The notes under the pieces were generated by a model. That model was not told the DNA's origin and searched no databases. It saw nothing but the letters and a program-made list of their open reading frames with translations. Both the position numbers and the translations under genes were made by a program. Positions 35,001 to 45,689 of a stretch of 64,000 bases of DNA are shown piece by piece (position 1 is the first letter of the stretch; each line of letters starts with the position of its first letter). Origin of the DNA: Cylindrodendrum hubeiense (lineage: Eukaryota > Ascomycota > Sordariomycetes > Hypocreales > Nectriaceae); contig JAANBB010000094.1 of NCBI GenBank assembly GCA_014621425.1, positions 1-64,000 of the forward strand, written 5' to 3'.

Positions 35001-38000
35001 GGGAACCGCTCAGTCAGGTATAGCTGAGTTACGGCTTACCCTGATCCAAGAAGGGAACTGAAGGGAAATTAAATGGCAGAATAGTTTGTTCAACAGTGGG
35101 TCCCCACTGACATGACATGTCCAGGACCAGCCAGTTGACAGATTCAAAGCTGACTACTTTCTGTGGTCATGATGGACAACATGTTTGTGTGCGGAACATA
35201 GCTCATATAAATTTGCCCTTGCCAGCGATGTAATGCTTGGTTGTTAGACACCCATCCCCTGTGTTCTTTTCGTTGGAGAGGCCAAGTATGAAAGTCTTGT
35301 CAAGACCAGTGCCCATTCCCGCTTCGATCCTGGGCCCATGTCAGCAAACGAAGCTAGCCAAAACTGCAAGGACTTTTGTCATTTGAACAGAATTTGGTCG
35401 AACACACCAGATTTATCAATAACCCCTCCCCGTCAACCTCGCTACGGGACAAGCGGCTGACTGGAAGGGCAGAATATTCCCAAAGGGTCCGTTCCTTGAC
35501 CTTTAGACACCAACTCCCACAAGCGGGTTCTAGAAGAGGACCATGGGGATATTTTACGTAACCATCAACAGGCTTTCGGGACAATTCTTCGGGAGCTGCC
35601 GCGATTCTTCGTTTCCAGAACCCACACTGCCGGCCAGGTAGACCCTTGGTGCATTACATGCAACTGTCAATAGTGTGTGCTAGCTCGGAACCCCTTGGCT
35701 AAATAGGGCCAGTAAAAAGCGTCATTATATTGACGGTAGTCAGCTTAACTTAGAATCATACTCGTGGTGAGGGAAACCAAACATCCTTAAGCCCCGGGCT
35801 GTGGAAAGGTCAGTGAACGAAGCCATCTCATAACTTGTCACGTGTGTCATAATGGCGATTATATGTCGTATTAAAGGTCGTGATTTCGATATTTTTAACT
35901 GAGCACGTATTACGTACATGGAACAGAAGGTTCCGGGTAGTCTGACTGCTTGGCTCGGCGGAGGAGGACATTGCGAGTCGTGAGGATGTCCCATCTGAAT
36001 CTCCCAAAAGGCAGCTTCGTTCCTTGATGAATCACTCTTGGGACGTGCTGCCGAAGCTCATTGAGAGTTGAAATGAATGAAATTTAACGACATGATTCGT
36101 CAAACCCAGTCTAATCTGCCTCTTACCGCACAAAATCCAGGACGTTGTTATTCGTCTACATCCAATATGTGACTTCAGCATTAAATGGGCAAGGGAGAGC
36201 GAAGATGTGATATCTCATACGCGTTACATTCGTGCCACCATCCATCTGCGTCTCAAACGAGTACATCACCTTATGTTTCTCCTCTAGTTTCATACATACA
36301 TATATGCGTGAGATGGCAAAACTTGAAGAAAATGTTATAGAAATACGGTGAAAGAAAGCAAAATTAATGAACAATTTAATAATAGTTGATAAATGACAGA
36401 AATCTTTGGTATATCTTTAATTTGAGACCCTATGTTGTATTTTATGGTGAAATTACAAATCGCCGCTCCTATTTGCCCAAAACACTAGTGCGTTTCTGTT
36501 AAGGAAGTCTCGTTTTCTTCTCGCTCAACGGGTTGTTATACATAATGAGTTATGTGTCAGAAGTCCAGTGCGCCATAACATGCCCGAGTATGCATATATT
36601 CACAAGGATTTCATGAAATCTAATATCCTCTCAATGGGACCGAGTGTTGGGTGCAAATTTACTCATGGGTTGCTTGGGTTCATGACAATCCTGTGCTGTA
36701 TAGGGTGGGCTGAAAGTGTGCAATGCGATTTGTGTAGTTAGCACGACGTGTAAATTACCTCATGTTTCATAAAGTTTATGGAACATATTTGCACATACAG
36801 TATATCTCATTTCTATATATAGGAGTCTGTTAGTCTTAATGCATTCCGCAGCCTTGTTGCTTCGAGTTGTTTCCTCTCCTCACCATCACGTGATGGCACG
36901 CAATAGCACCATTGGCTTGAATGCGGGGGACCATCGAAGATCCTCGCACTACGTACGTCGCACTCGGCTGGAGTAATCGTCCCGAAGCCGATGATGTTAG
37001 TGCTGATCTCATGCTGGAAGCAGGCGATCGAGTCCAAGTCTGGCAACTCGTAGGGCAATATAGTGTTGAAGCAGCCGGAGATGAGAAGGTTTTGGGCATT
37101 GTGAGATGCTGATCTAGTGAGATGACGACGAAATGGTCCTACTGCATGCTGCCAAGATAGGAAGTAGAGTCATCATTTGCAAAGCCTCGCAGACAGACTG
37201 ATGAGTGAATCTGCGAGTAAGCATTTAATGTGGCCCCTGCCGCCATGTCGCGTCTTGACTGGGGCGGCGTTGCGACTCGGAAAATATTTTGCTCCTATTA
37301 TTTGCTATTTCCACCTTGGTCCGCAACCTTGCCCTTGCGTACCGGAGCACAGTAGCTCAGGCGAGCTGGGACGCTGGGCCTTTCACCGTCGAGCTGAGAC
37401 GCATCGTGCAGATCTCGGTGGGCTGACTCGGCGTCCACGCAGTGACCCATTGGCCTCGGCCGACAGTGTTGTCCCTGGGCGGCGAGACAACCGGAACTAA
37501 GAAAAGCCCAGCAGGATCCGTATTGGGTGGACACCAAGCGAGCGGACCGGGATGGAGCAACGAGATGGGCATATACGGGCTCGCGAGAGCAACCAAGCAA
37601 CGTCTCAACTGCAGCCTCTTCTGCAGAGGCCGGTTCCGAGCACATGCCGCGCCCAATCACGGCCGGGCTCGGCTCCAGCTGCGTTGCCAAAAAGAACGGG
37701 GAAGCCTGGCGCGTGGAGACGGCGACGTCGACATCTCGTACTGTTGATGCCGTTGAAATGACCAAGGACGCCGGCCCCAACTGGGACGGCAGCCAACGTG
37801 CAGCAGCCCTACATCGATGAACCCGACAGTGGTGGTGTTCCATGTTGGTCGGTGGTATCTACGTCGCACTGCAATCCCTCCGACGCGCGACAACGCAAGA
37901 CGTGCGTGCATGCTCGGGCTTGGGGAATACGAGCCTCTCGCCAGCGTGTGTCGCGCTGCAGCGCACATCATGCAGCCCGACCTTATTCTCCCGTGAACGC

Positions 38001-38631
38001 GAGCAGACGCCGCCCTGATCGATATAATGCGCCTGGGAGCGCCGGGCAGCGCTGAAAAGCCAGCGCTATCGAACGCCCTCGGACGGACCTGTCCAGCACG
38101 CAACCCCAGCCCGTCCCGGTTCCCGATGTGGCGTCCCTTGCCGATGTGATATCGGACGCGGCCCGCAAGCGGCATCGTCTCCAAGCGGCATTGTCCCCAG
38201 GCGGCATCTTCTCCCCCAAGCCGAGCGAGCTGGAGTGCTTGCGCAAGGCCACTTAAACCCGGACGCCACGTCCACCCCGGCCGTGGTACAGTGCCGGCCA
38301 GATATTGGCTTGGCCTGCAGCTGGTTCGCCGTCATCCAGGAGCCTCTCCACCTGCAGGCATCACCATGGCGCCCAGGATCGCCCGCTGGGGTTGGGGATA
38401 GATGAGGGGATGGGATGGGGATGGGGATCCATGAGGTCTTTTGCGTCAGCATTGCGCACTCACCGTCGGGACCGCGCAGTGTGGTGGTATGCATCTATAT
38501 AGCCTGTCTCCCGCGCTGGCAACAAGACAGCTTGGTGGTAGATCCAGCACGTCGGGATTGCATTAGCTTCAGTGGTCTGCTTCAGACTTGTCCGCTCGTT
38601 CTCCCAGTCACTCGTTTCCCACAATACAGCC
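32075..38631. other. 6.5 kb gene-free stretch
   Basis: No gene is supported on either strand. The first ~300 bp is the siderophore transporter promoter and the last few hundred bp the chitin deacetylase promoter. The 255-codon plus frame at 33626-34393 lies in GC-rich DNA and shows no domain. A ~125-codon minus frame at about 36813-37190 lacks a start. A G-rich GGGAT(G) tract occurs at 38403-38430. Confidence 0.4.
38493..38501 (+). promoter_or_regulatory. TATA box of the chitin deacetylase gene
   Basis: TCTATATAGCC about 135 bp upstream of the ATG at 38632. Confidence 0.5.
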
Positions 38632-40319
38632 ATGAGAGGATTGAACGCCTTGGTCCTCGCCGCGGCGACGGGCACTCTTGCTCATTCCAACAGCCCCATG
38701 CACGCCAACTTTGGCGCGCGCGAGGCGTTGGAGCAGACACGGAACAGCAGACGCGCTCTCATCGAGAGGCAGTCCGGCGTTGAAGGCCACGGGAAGCGAC
38801 AGGTCTCGACCGACGGTAGATGCGGCACCGGCTACGGCACCGTCTGCTCAGACGAAGAGTGCTGTTCCAGCGCTGGGTAAGCTGCCATGATCCGTCCAAG
38901 TCGCCGTGTACTAACCCATGTAGATGGTGCGGGAACGGGTACCTGTACTGCTCGGCGCCGTCGTGCCAGATCGACTACGGCCCCGCCTGCGATGCCAACG
39001 TCCGCCCGTCCGGACCGGACACCGTCAACATTGCCCGGCCGAACCTGGGAAGCATCCCTTACGGAGAGGCCATATACCACTGCAGTCAGTACGGCGATAT
39101 CGCGCTGACATATGATGACGGCCCCTACGACTACACCGAGTATCTCCTCGACCTCCTTCTGGTAAGTTGACTTCCAGCCCACTTGTTAGCCGCATCCTGA
39201 CCATTGCAGCAATATGATGCCAAGGCCACCTTCTTCATCACCGGAAGGAACCTGGGCAAGGGCGCCATCAACGACGCATCGACCGCTTGGCCTGCCCTGA
39301 TCAAGCGCATGGTTGCCGAGGGGCACCAGGTCGCGTCCCACACATGGTCGCACCAGCGCCTGACGACGCTCAGCAAGGCCAAGTTCTGGAACCAGATGGT
39401 CTACAACGAGATCGCCTTCGCCGACCTGCTGGGCTACTTCCCCACGTACATGCGGCCGCCGTACTCGGCGAGCAACGACACGACCGACGCCTGGCTCGGC
39501 GAGCTGGGCTACCACGTCACCTACTTCAACCTCGACACCGAGGGCTACCTGCACGACAGCGCCACGCTGATCCAGGAGTCCAAGGACATCTGGGACGCGG
39601 CCGTCGAGGGCGCCGCGCCCGCGTCCACCAAGTGGCTGGCCATCGAGCACGACCCCGTGTACCAGTCCGTGTACAACCTAACCGAGTACATGCTCAAGTC
39701 CATGGCCAGCAACGGCTTCAACTCGGTGACGGTTGGCGAGTGCCTCAACGACCCCAAGGCGAACTGGTACCGGTCCGTCAACTCGTCGGGCTCGACGTCG
39801 ACCGGGACGGCGACGCAGGGGACCACGAAGACTTCGACGTCGTCCTCCAGCACCGCCACGGGCTCGCTGCCGGCCACCACCAACGGCCGCTGCGGATCCA
39901 GCCAGGGCGACCAGACGTGCAAGTACGAGTGGGACGGCGAGACATGCTGCTCCTCAGCCGGGTGGTGCGGCTCGACGTCGGCCCACTGCGGAACGGGATG
40001 CCAGTCCAAGTACGGCACCTGCGGCCTGTCGTCCTCCGTGTCGGCCGTGTCGTCTTCCACGTCCAAGAGCTCGACCACGTCCAAGGCCTCGTCCACATCC
40101 AAGAGCTCGACCACATCCAAGAGCTCCTCCACAACCACCGCAACCAGCAGCCCGCCCATCAGCACCAACGGCCGGTGCGGCACCAACTTTGGCGGCACGA
40201 CGTGCATCGAGGAGCCCGGCGCAACGTGCTGCTCGTCGGCCGGGTGGTGCGGCTCGACGACGGCGCACTGCGGCACGGGGTGCCAGAGCGGCTTTGGGAC
40301 CTGCGGATCTTCAAACTGA
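38632..40319 (+). CDS. Secreted chitin deacetylase (CE4) with three CBM18 chitin-binding modules
   Basis: Three exons, 38632-38876, 38924-39161 and 39210-40319, giving 530 residues. There is a signal peptide (MRGLNALVLAAATGTLAHS), then a first CBM18 (DGRCGTGYGTVCSDEECCSS, split by intron 1). A NodB domain follows with motifs TYDDGPYDYT, SHTWSH (metal-binding His), MRPPYS, NLDTEGY and AIEHDP. After a Ser/Thr-rich linker come two near-identical CBM18 modules (CCSSAGWCGSTSAHCGTGCQ and the same with T for S), separated by a second linker rich in SKSSTTSK. The family removes acetyl groups from chitin, yielding chitosan, outside the cell or at the wall, which shields hyphae from plant or host chitinases and sensing. 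Metal ligands Asp, His, His appear intact. Confidence 0.95.
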
Positions 40320-42441
40320 TGACTGAACGATGGAGGGAGGGACGATGGGTTTCCTAGCAACCAAAAGAATAGTGGATAATTGATAATGAGGCTTAATTGA
40401 ATGAACTAATGGCGTCCTATTACCACCCTTATGCACCGTGCCGTCTCGTCTCCGCCGCATCTCATCGCTTGTCTCGCAAGCAACCTAATCTGCCCTCGAC
40501 AGCCATGGCCGTCAGCGGCACCAACCCAAAACCAAACTCTGAGTCCAGAGCCAGGCTCTAAAGACGCCCGTCTTTGCCCGTTCCGCCCATTCTGCCTTGG
40601 AACTCGTCGCGATATCACGCAGCTAGAGAATGGTGGCTTGGGGCTGAGGGCATGTCACCAGACGCCTGGTCGTTGCGCCGAACCGACCCAGGCCATTACT
40701 CACGCCAACGTCCCATTTTCCCTGCCGGCGTGGGTTGCACGGCATTGGCATTGCAGTGTTGCAGGCCGGGAACCGTCAGCGCTGCAGGGATGGCGCCCAG
40801 GCTTCAGGGGCAGCGTCCGTCAGGACGGGAGCAAGGATGCTGCAGCGTGGATGCAATTGACTTTGATAACGGATCTGCCATGCCGTTTGATTCCGCTTAT
40901 TTATTCTCCTCCAACCCTTTCCCTTTCGCCTGTTTTCCATGCGCGTAGTCCATGGAGACGGCGTAGACTTATCTTAGCCGGCAGTTTCCTAATTGAGCCT
41001 CAGATCCGTATAACGTCTAAATGAAGCACCACCGCCGTACCATCCACATAGGCCTCGAGCCCCTTTTTCCTTTTTTATCTCGTCCCTGAAAGAAAACGCT
41101 TCATGTGCTATGTATGTAGGGCGACCAGCGCACGAGCAACCATCATGTTTCGGCGTCCTCAGCTCTGCACGCCGTAGCGCGAACAAGGGCCACTTCTCCA
41201 CACCCTCAAGGGCAGCACAGGCCTAGACCAAGGCTCATTCACCATGCTGAGTCTCGTGAATCACCTCGCGGCCGTAGGGCGGACGCCATTACGGCGTCCA
41301 CAGACCGTCCATTGGCCGGCTATGCCTCAGCTCTCTCCTTAGTTTCAGGGCTGATCTTTCTCAGAGCGCCGCCGTCCAGAGCTCAGGCTCTAAGCCATCT
41401 AAGTGCCGCTAGCTCCATGCAGTCCGGGGTTGTCCATGACGGCCTCGCAGGGCAATGTCCTCAAGGCACCGGCTCCAGCTTGGCACAGCGCCGTGGTGAT
41501 GTAATGGCCCTTGGGTAACAGGAGCAACCATCATCCCGTCTTGGTGACCAGGTCGTGATGCTCAGGCCGCTAGGACCTCAGCTTCTTCAGCCGGGCTCCA
41601 TGCTGCTGTGCTGTCTATGCACTGCCCGGCGTTTGGCCTCCGGGAGAAGCACTGATTGTACCTGGGCCTGTTGCCTTGGCAGACTGTGTTAGTTCATAGC
41701 ATTCCCATTGCCACGCTGTCGGGTGTGTGGTGCCAACACACTGCGGCCAACACACATCCCATAGGGCTGATCAGCCGTCAAACTCACTCGGCACCAAGCT
41801 TGCCGTTTCCATAATGCGCTTGTGAAATTCCACTGAAAATAGACAGGGCCGAGTCATACCGTCCACACACAACCAGGAGTGCTCTCTCCGGCCCCCTAGC
41901 AGCATTGACTTTGGTCGGCACCCTATCCGAGCTGCGGATACCCTCAACCCCGTCTCATAGGACAGGAGCTCTTGAGAATGGCGCCCCCCCCTCCGCGTAC
42001 ACGAACAAGCCTCCTTCCCCCCAAGGCCAGCCTCAGATTAGACTTAATTTGGAGCGCTCCAGAAGAGTCTGCCTAGCGTGCGTAGAAGGGACAGCAATTG
42101 TTCCGACTCTGGATAAGCGCTAGCGTGGTGTCTGGTGCGCGGTGTCTTGTGGAAATTGACGCCTGCAGACAGACAAGCTGAGACAGCCAGGCGGTTGCCG
42201 GTCCCCGCTAAGCTGTGTAGCATTCCGGGGAAGCTATCTGGAGCTTGGTCGTGAAGGGGCTTGTGGGTATTGTGGACTTTGTGGGCTTGAACGTTGTTGA
42301 GTGCCGGGATTGTATTCTGTATAAAGAGGCCTGGTTCTCCTCGATCCGGGTGAAAGTTCTTCTGAACATTCTTCATCCACTCTCAAGTACTACTCTTCCA
42401 TCTTCACTCCAAAACTCTCCACTCTATACACATCCTTCAAG
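40320..42441. other. Intergenic, 2.1 kb
   Basis: No gene is supported. The 197-codon plus frame at 40431-41024 looks like chance in GC-rich DNA. A TATA element for the next gene lies near 42317. Confidence 0.4.
42316..42323 (+). promoter_or_regulatory. TATA box of the GPI-anchored DUF7735-like gene
   Basis: TGTATAAAGAG about 120 bp upstream of the ATG at 42442, followed by a CT-rich leader. Confidence 0.55.
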
Positions 42442-43044
42442 ATGCAGTCCAAGATCCTCCTCACCACCCTCCTGGCCTCGGCCGCCTCTGCCAACATGAA
42501 CTTCATGGCCCACCCCAACATGAAGCGCGAGCTCGAGGCCCGCGCCACTGCCACCAGCGGTGCCCTCTCCGAGGAGTGCGCCAGCGCCCTCCAGGAGGTC
42601 TACACTGACATTCCCACTCCTCCCGCCGCCATCATCTCCGACATCCTGTCGCAGACCCAGACCGACCCTTGCAAGTTCACTACTCCCGCCAGCCTCAGCA
42701 AGCAGTACTCCAGCTACAGCGAGGAGGTCGTGTCCTGGTACGACGACCACTCGGACGACATCGAGTCCATCTACTCCGAGTGCCCGGCCCTCAGCGCCTA
42801 CGCCACCGGATCAGTCGACGCCTGTGAGACTGGTTCTTCCGGCTCCAGCTCCGACGACTCTGACTCTGACTCCAACACCTCTGATGCCGCTGCCACTGCC
42901 TCTGCCACCGGCACCAGCGGCGCTGACTCGGCCTCGTCCACCAAGTCCTCCACCGACTCTACTGCTACCGGCGGTGCCTCTCGCCAGTCCGGCATGGCCA
43001 TTGCTGCCGTCGCCGTTGCCGGTTTCGTCGTTGCCCTCCTGTAA
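42442..43044 (+). CDS. GPI-anchored secreted protein, DUF7735-like
   Basis: Single exon, 200 residues. Signal peptide MQSKILLTTLLASAASA, then a ~90-residue Cys-containing domain (ECASALQEVYTDIPTPPAAI, TDPCKFTTPASLSKQYSSY, VVSWYDDHSDDIESIYSECP). This pattern of PTPP, TDPC, LP/TPASLS..Y and VSWY is that of the DUF7735 / infection-structure-specific protein group. An acidic, then Ser/Thr/Ala-rich stalk follows, and a hydrophobic tail (GMAIAAVAVAGFVVALL), a GPI signal. The codons are strongly biased toward C at third positions, suggesting high expression. The role at the hyphal surface is not established. Confidence 0.83.
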   Translation: MQSKILLTTLLASAASANMNFMAHPNMKRELEARATATSGALSEECASALQEVYTDIPTPPAAIISDILSQTQTDPCKFTTPASLSKQYSSYSEEVVSWYDDHSDDIESIYSECPALSAYATGSVDACETGSSGSSSDDSDSDSNTSDAAATASATGTSGADSASSTKSSTDSTATGGASRQSGMAIAAVAVAGFVVALL

Positions 43045-43784
43045 AGGGTCTAGTATTGCCTGTACAAAAGCGAAGCTGAGATATTGTTTCACCGTGTTTG
43101 GCACCGGCAGTCTAGACGACTGCTCAGGGGTGCCATTGGGTCCAGGGGATTGGCCAGAGCGTTTATGCCATTATAATAGCTCCCTTAACAAAATCACATT
43201 AATTGAAGCCCCAATCATAAGCCATCATCCTGTCTGTGTCTAATCTGTATTTGCGCTGTGTGTCGAGTGATTAGCGTGTCGTCGAAAGCTGTATGCACAC
43301 ATTGTCTTGGCGGCAAGCCCCCCTTGTTGACGCAGCGCCACTAGGTACGCTTCAGGGGCACAATAACAGATCGTTCCAGGGCTAGCCATCGCGTAGACCT
43401 GTTAGCTGGGGATCTCTTGGCCCGTTGTCCACTGAAACTGCCGGTCGTGCACAGCAGGAAATGAGTCCCTGCTTCAGTCAGTCAGAATCGGAGGAAATAT
43501 GGCCGTCTGTTTTCGTATTGCGGGAATACCCACTCCACAACCCTTCCCTGAATCCGGATGGCGTCTGCCTGTGCACCGTTTCACCGGGACCGTAAGCCGA
43601 TGAACCCCGTCGTGGTGATCTTTGGTCAGCACGTTAATCGGACCAAATAGCTTGGCGATGGTGGAGCGTGAAACAATTCGGTGGTGGTGGAGCCGCTTTC
43701 AGAACAGAAGCCGCATTGACACGATGTTTCAGTTGACTCGTGGATATTGATATGACGAGGCTTGATTCAACGCATGGATCCCTC
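43045..43784. other. Intergenic
   Basis: 3' UTR of the GPI protein and spacer. No gene is seen. Confidence 0.4.
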
Positions 43785-43982
43785 TTATAGAATGTACAGA
43801 TATAGATGGCAGGATGGGTCGAGGAAAAAGAAAGGGTTGCCGGTATTACGAAATGTTGCGCCCGTATTGGCGGAGGCGGATGCAGTGGCGGCAATGGCAG
43901 CTGTTGCGGCCATGTAACTGCGACAGCTGCGTAGCTGAATAAACCCCAGAGCTGCAGACAGCAGCAGCATAGAAGATTGCAT
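43785..43982 (-). CDS. Possible small secreted protein, uncertain
   Basis: 65 codons from the ATG at 43982: a signal-like MQSSMLLLSAALGFIQL, then an Ala/Thr-rich segment (MAATAAIAATASASANTG) and a hydrophobic end. An earlier in-frame ATG at 44015 sits only ~20 bp from a TATATA element on the same strand, so the second ATG is the likelier start. No homolog is recognised and the end may be wrong if an intron exists. It could be a chance frame. Confidence 0.25.
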   Translation of the reverse strand: MQSSMLLLSAALGFIQLRSCRSYMAATAAIAATASASANTGATFRNTGNPFFFLDPSCHLYLYIL

Positions 43983-44399
43983 TGTCAGCCTCCATTCTCT
44001 GCCTTGTCCTGCCATTGTTCTTCTTCCCTTCTATATAAATTCAATTGTGCGAAGAGCAAAAGTCGGTTGTATGAATAGCAATCTTCATTGTAGCAAGCAC
44101 AACATCCTCGTATCCCGTAAGGGACCGCCAGCGAAGCAATGCCGGTCGATAAACTCAGACAATCTAGAAGGGACGGTCAAATGCATGAATTGACGAACAG
44201 TAAGGGGGTGAATGTGGAGGCGATTCCTCCATCGAATGATATCTTCTTTATCTCTTCAGTCTCTCCTCTGATGGCACTGGATCAACCACCATTAAACCAC
44301 GAGCTTCCATCGTCCATGGGCATCCCCTCAATCCAAACCAAGCATCAAATCGTAATCATGAAGCGGTACAACCATCCGCGCCCGGGCCAAAGTCGGCCC

Positions 44400-44810
44400 T
44401 TAGCAGCAGTGCTTGTGGAAGCGGCAAGATCCATCACAGCAGTCGCATCCCAGGCTAAAGCCGCCGCCACGGAGCGACATTTGGGGCTCGGCGTCAGGGC
44501 GAGGCTCCATGGACTGTGTTTTGTTTGGTCAGTACTTGATTTGAGTGTAAAATGCCAAGACGGGGCATTTGGTTTGGGTGTGTTGATGGGCCCAACTCAA
44601 TTGAAGGGGGTCGCGAACGACTCAAAATGAGGGGGCTGGCGTGACCGAGTGAGGGGAGGCAGAGTCAAAACAACAAGGCAACACAACAACAGCAAAACTT
44701 ACAGGCTGCTGGGCGACAATCCGGGGCTGCTGCTCCTCGCCGCCAGTGGCACGAACGGCCGACGCCATCTCCATGGGCGCGTGCTTCTTGGGGGCTTCAA
44801 CAGTGGGCAT
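44400..44810 (-). CDS. Small conserved-looking Cys-rich protein, 73 residues, two exons
   Basis: Exon 1 is 44810-44703 (MPTVEAPKKHAPMEMASAVR up to AQQP) and exon 2 is 44513-44400. The 189 bp intron has a GTAAGT donor and CAG acceptor, phase 0 on both sides. Exon 2 encodes SMEPRPDAEPQMSLRGGGFS and ends LGCDCCDGSCRFHKHCC and TAA. The C terminus has CxCC, a further Cys, FHKH and a final CC (six Cys, two His), suggesting metal binding or palmitoylation of a membrane-associated tail, as in CYSTM-like proteins. The acidic/Gln-rich N-terminal half has no signal peptide, so it is probably cytosolic or membrane-tethered. Clean splice sites and a C-terminus exactly at the Cys cluster argue that this is real. 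Confidence 0.75.
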
Positions 44811-45689
44811 GGTGACTGAGTTTGTTTGCGTTTTGGGTGTGGGAAGCAAGCAGGAGAACGGACAAAACAGACAAAACCGCGGCCAAGACGCTGCAGAAGT
44901 GCACGCCGCGCGAGGGCCACGGATCGCCGGGGCGTCGCTTAATAAATAATTACCGCGCAGAAGCACCCGACACTCTAAAAACAAGCATGCGCCATCTCCC
45001 GGGCCAGCCACTCACACGCCGCGAACTCACAGCAGGAGGGAGCCAGGACAGGCCAGGTTCAGCCAGGCCAGGCGCAGGCCAAGCCAAAGCCAAGCCCAGA
45101 CAGGTCAGGACAAGCCCAGACAAGCCAGGACAAGCCTCTCAGCCTCTCAGGTGACAGAGCGGTCTGCTACGGGACGGGTCTGGACCTACCTCTGGACCTT
45201 CGGCCTTCCTTTTCGACGCACTGTACGCTGCAGGATCTGGCACATGGCAACGGAATCTAACTCATCGTCACCAAGTTCAGCCAGCCCGCGGCTGGCTGAG
45301 TGACACCCCAGCGGTTGCTTCTCATTCTGTTGTAGCACACTCAGCACACTCAATATTGCCAGACGGGGCGCCTGAGGGCATGCTTGGAATGGACGGCATG
45401 TTGGATCGAGATGCTACACCAAGTATCCTCCGTCGATACCTCAACATAGAGGCCTCCCACCATCATCCACCCAACTGCTCAGTCAGTCTCATTCACACAC
45501 ACAAAACCACACACCACTCACTCAAACACAGTCAAGTTGTAGATCTTTCTCTTATCTCTCATTATACTCATTGATGCCCCGTGGCAACCCCCAAAGGAAA
45601 ATGAAGCCAGCCTTTTCTGCACCGTCCGTGTCTAAGCACCGCCTGCCAGAACTGCAAGACCTTCTTACCCATCTCCTCAACTCGTAACT
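44811..45689. other. Intergenic with a minisatellite-like tract
   Basis: Promoter of the Cys-rich gene, then a degenerate AGCCAGGACA-type tandem tract (about 45041-45150) and the 3' flank of sec27. No gene is seen. Confidence 0.5.
45041..45150. repeat. Degenerate minisatellite, AAGCC(A)GGACA-like units
   Basis: About ten imperfect units of 9-12 bp built on GCCAGG/CAAGCC are visible (for example CAAGCCCAGACAAGCCAGGA). It is non-coding and upstream of the Cys-rich gene. Confidence 0.65.

Noticed and set aside
36813..37190. ~125-codon minus frame including FNTILPYELPDLDSIACFQH
   Set aside because: It has no start codon, no clear acceptor and no recognised family, so it could not be supported as a gene or relic.
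39287..40357. 356-codon and 271-codon alternative frames over the chitin deacetylase
   Set aside because: They overlap a gene with all NodB and CBM18 motifs; their Arg/His- or Val/His-rich make-up is a frame shadow.
44622..45011. 129-codon unspliced minus frame over the Cys-rich gene
   Set aside because: Its first 67 residues are upstream non-coding DNA and its last part reads into the intron; the spliced 73-residue model is better.
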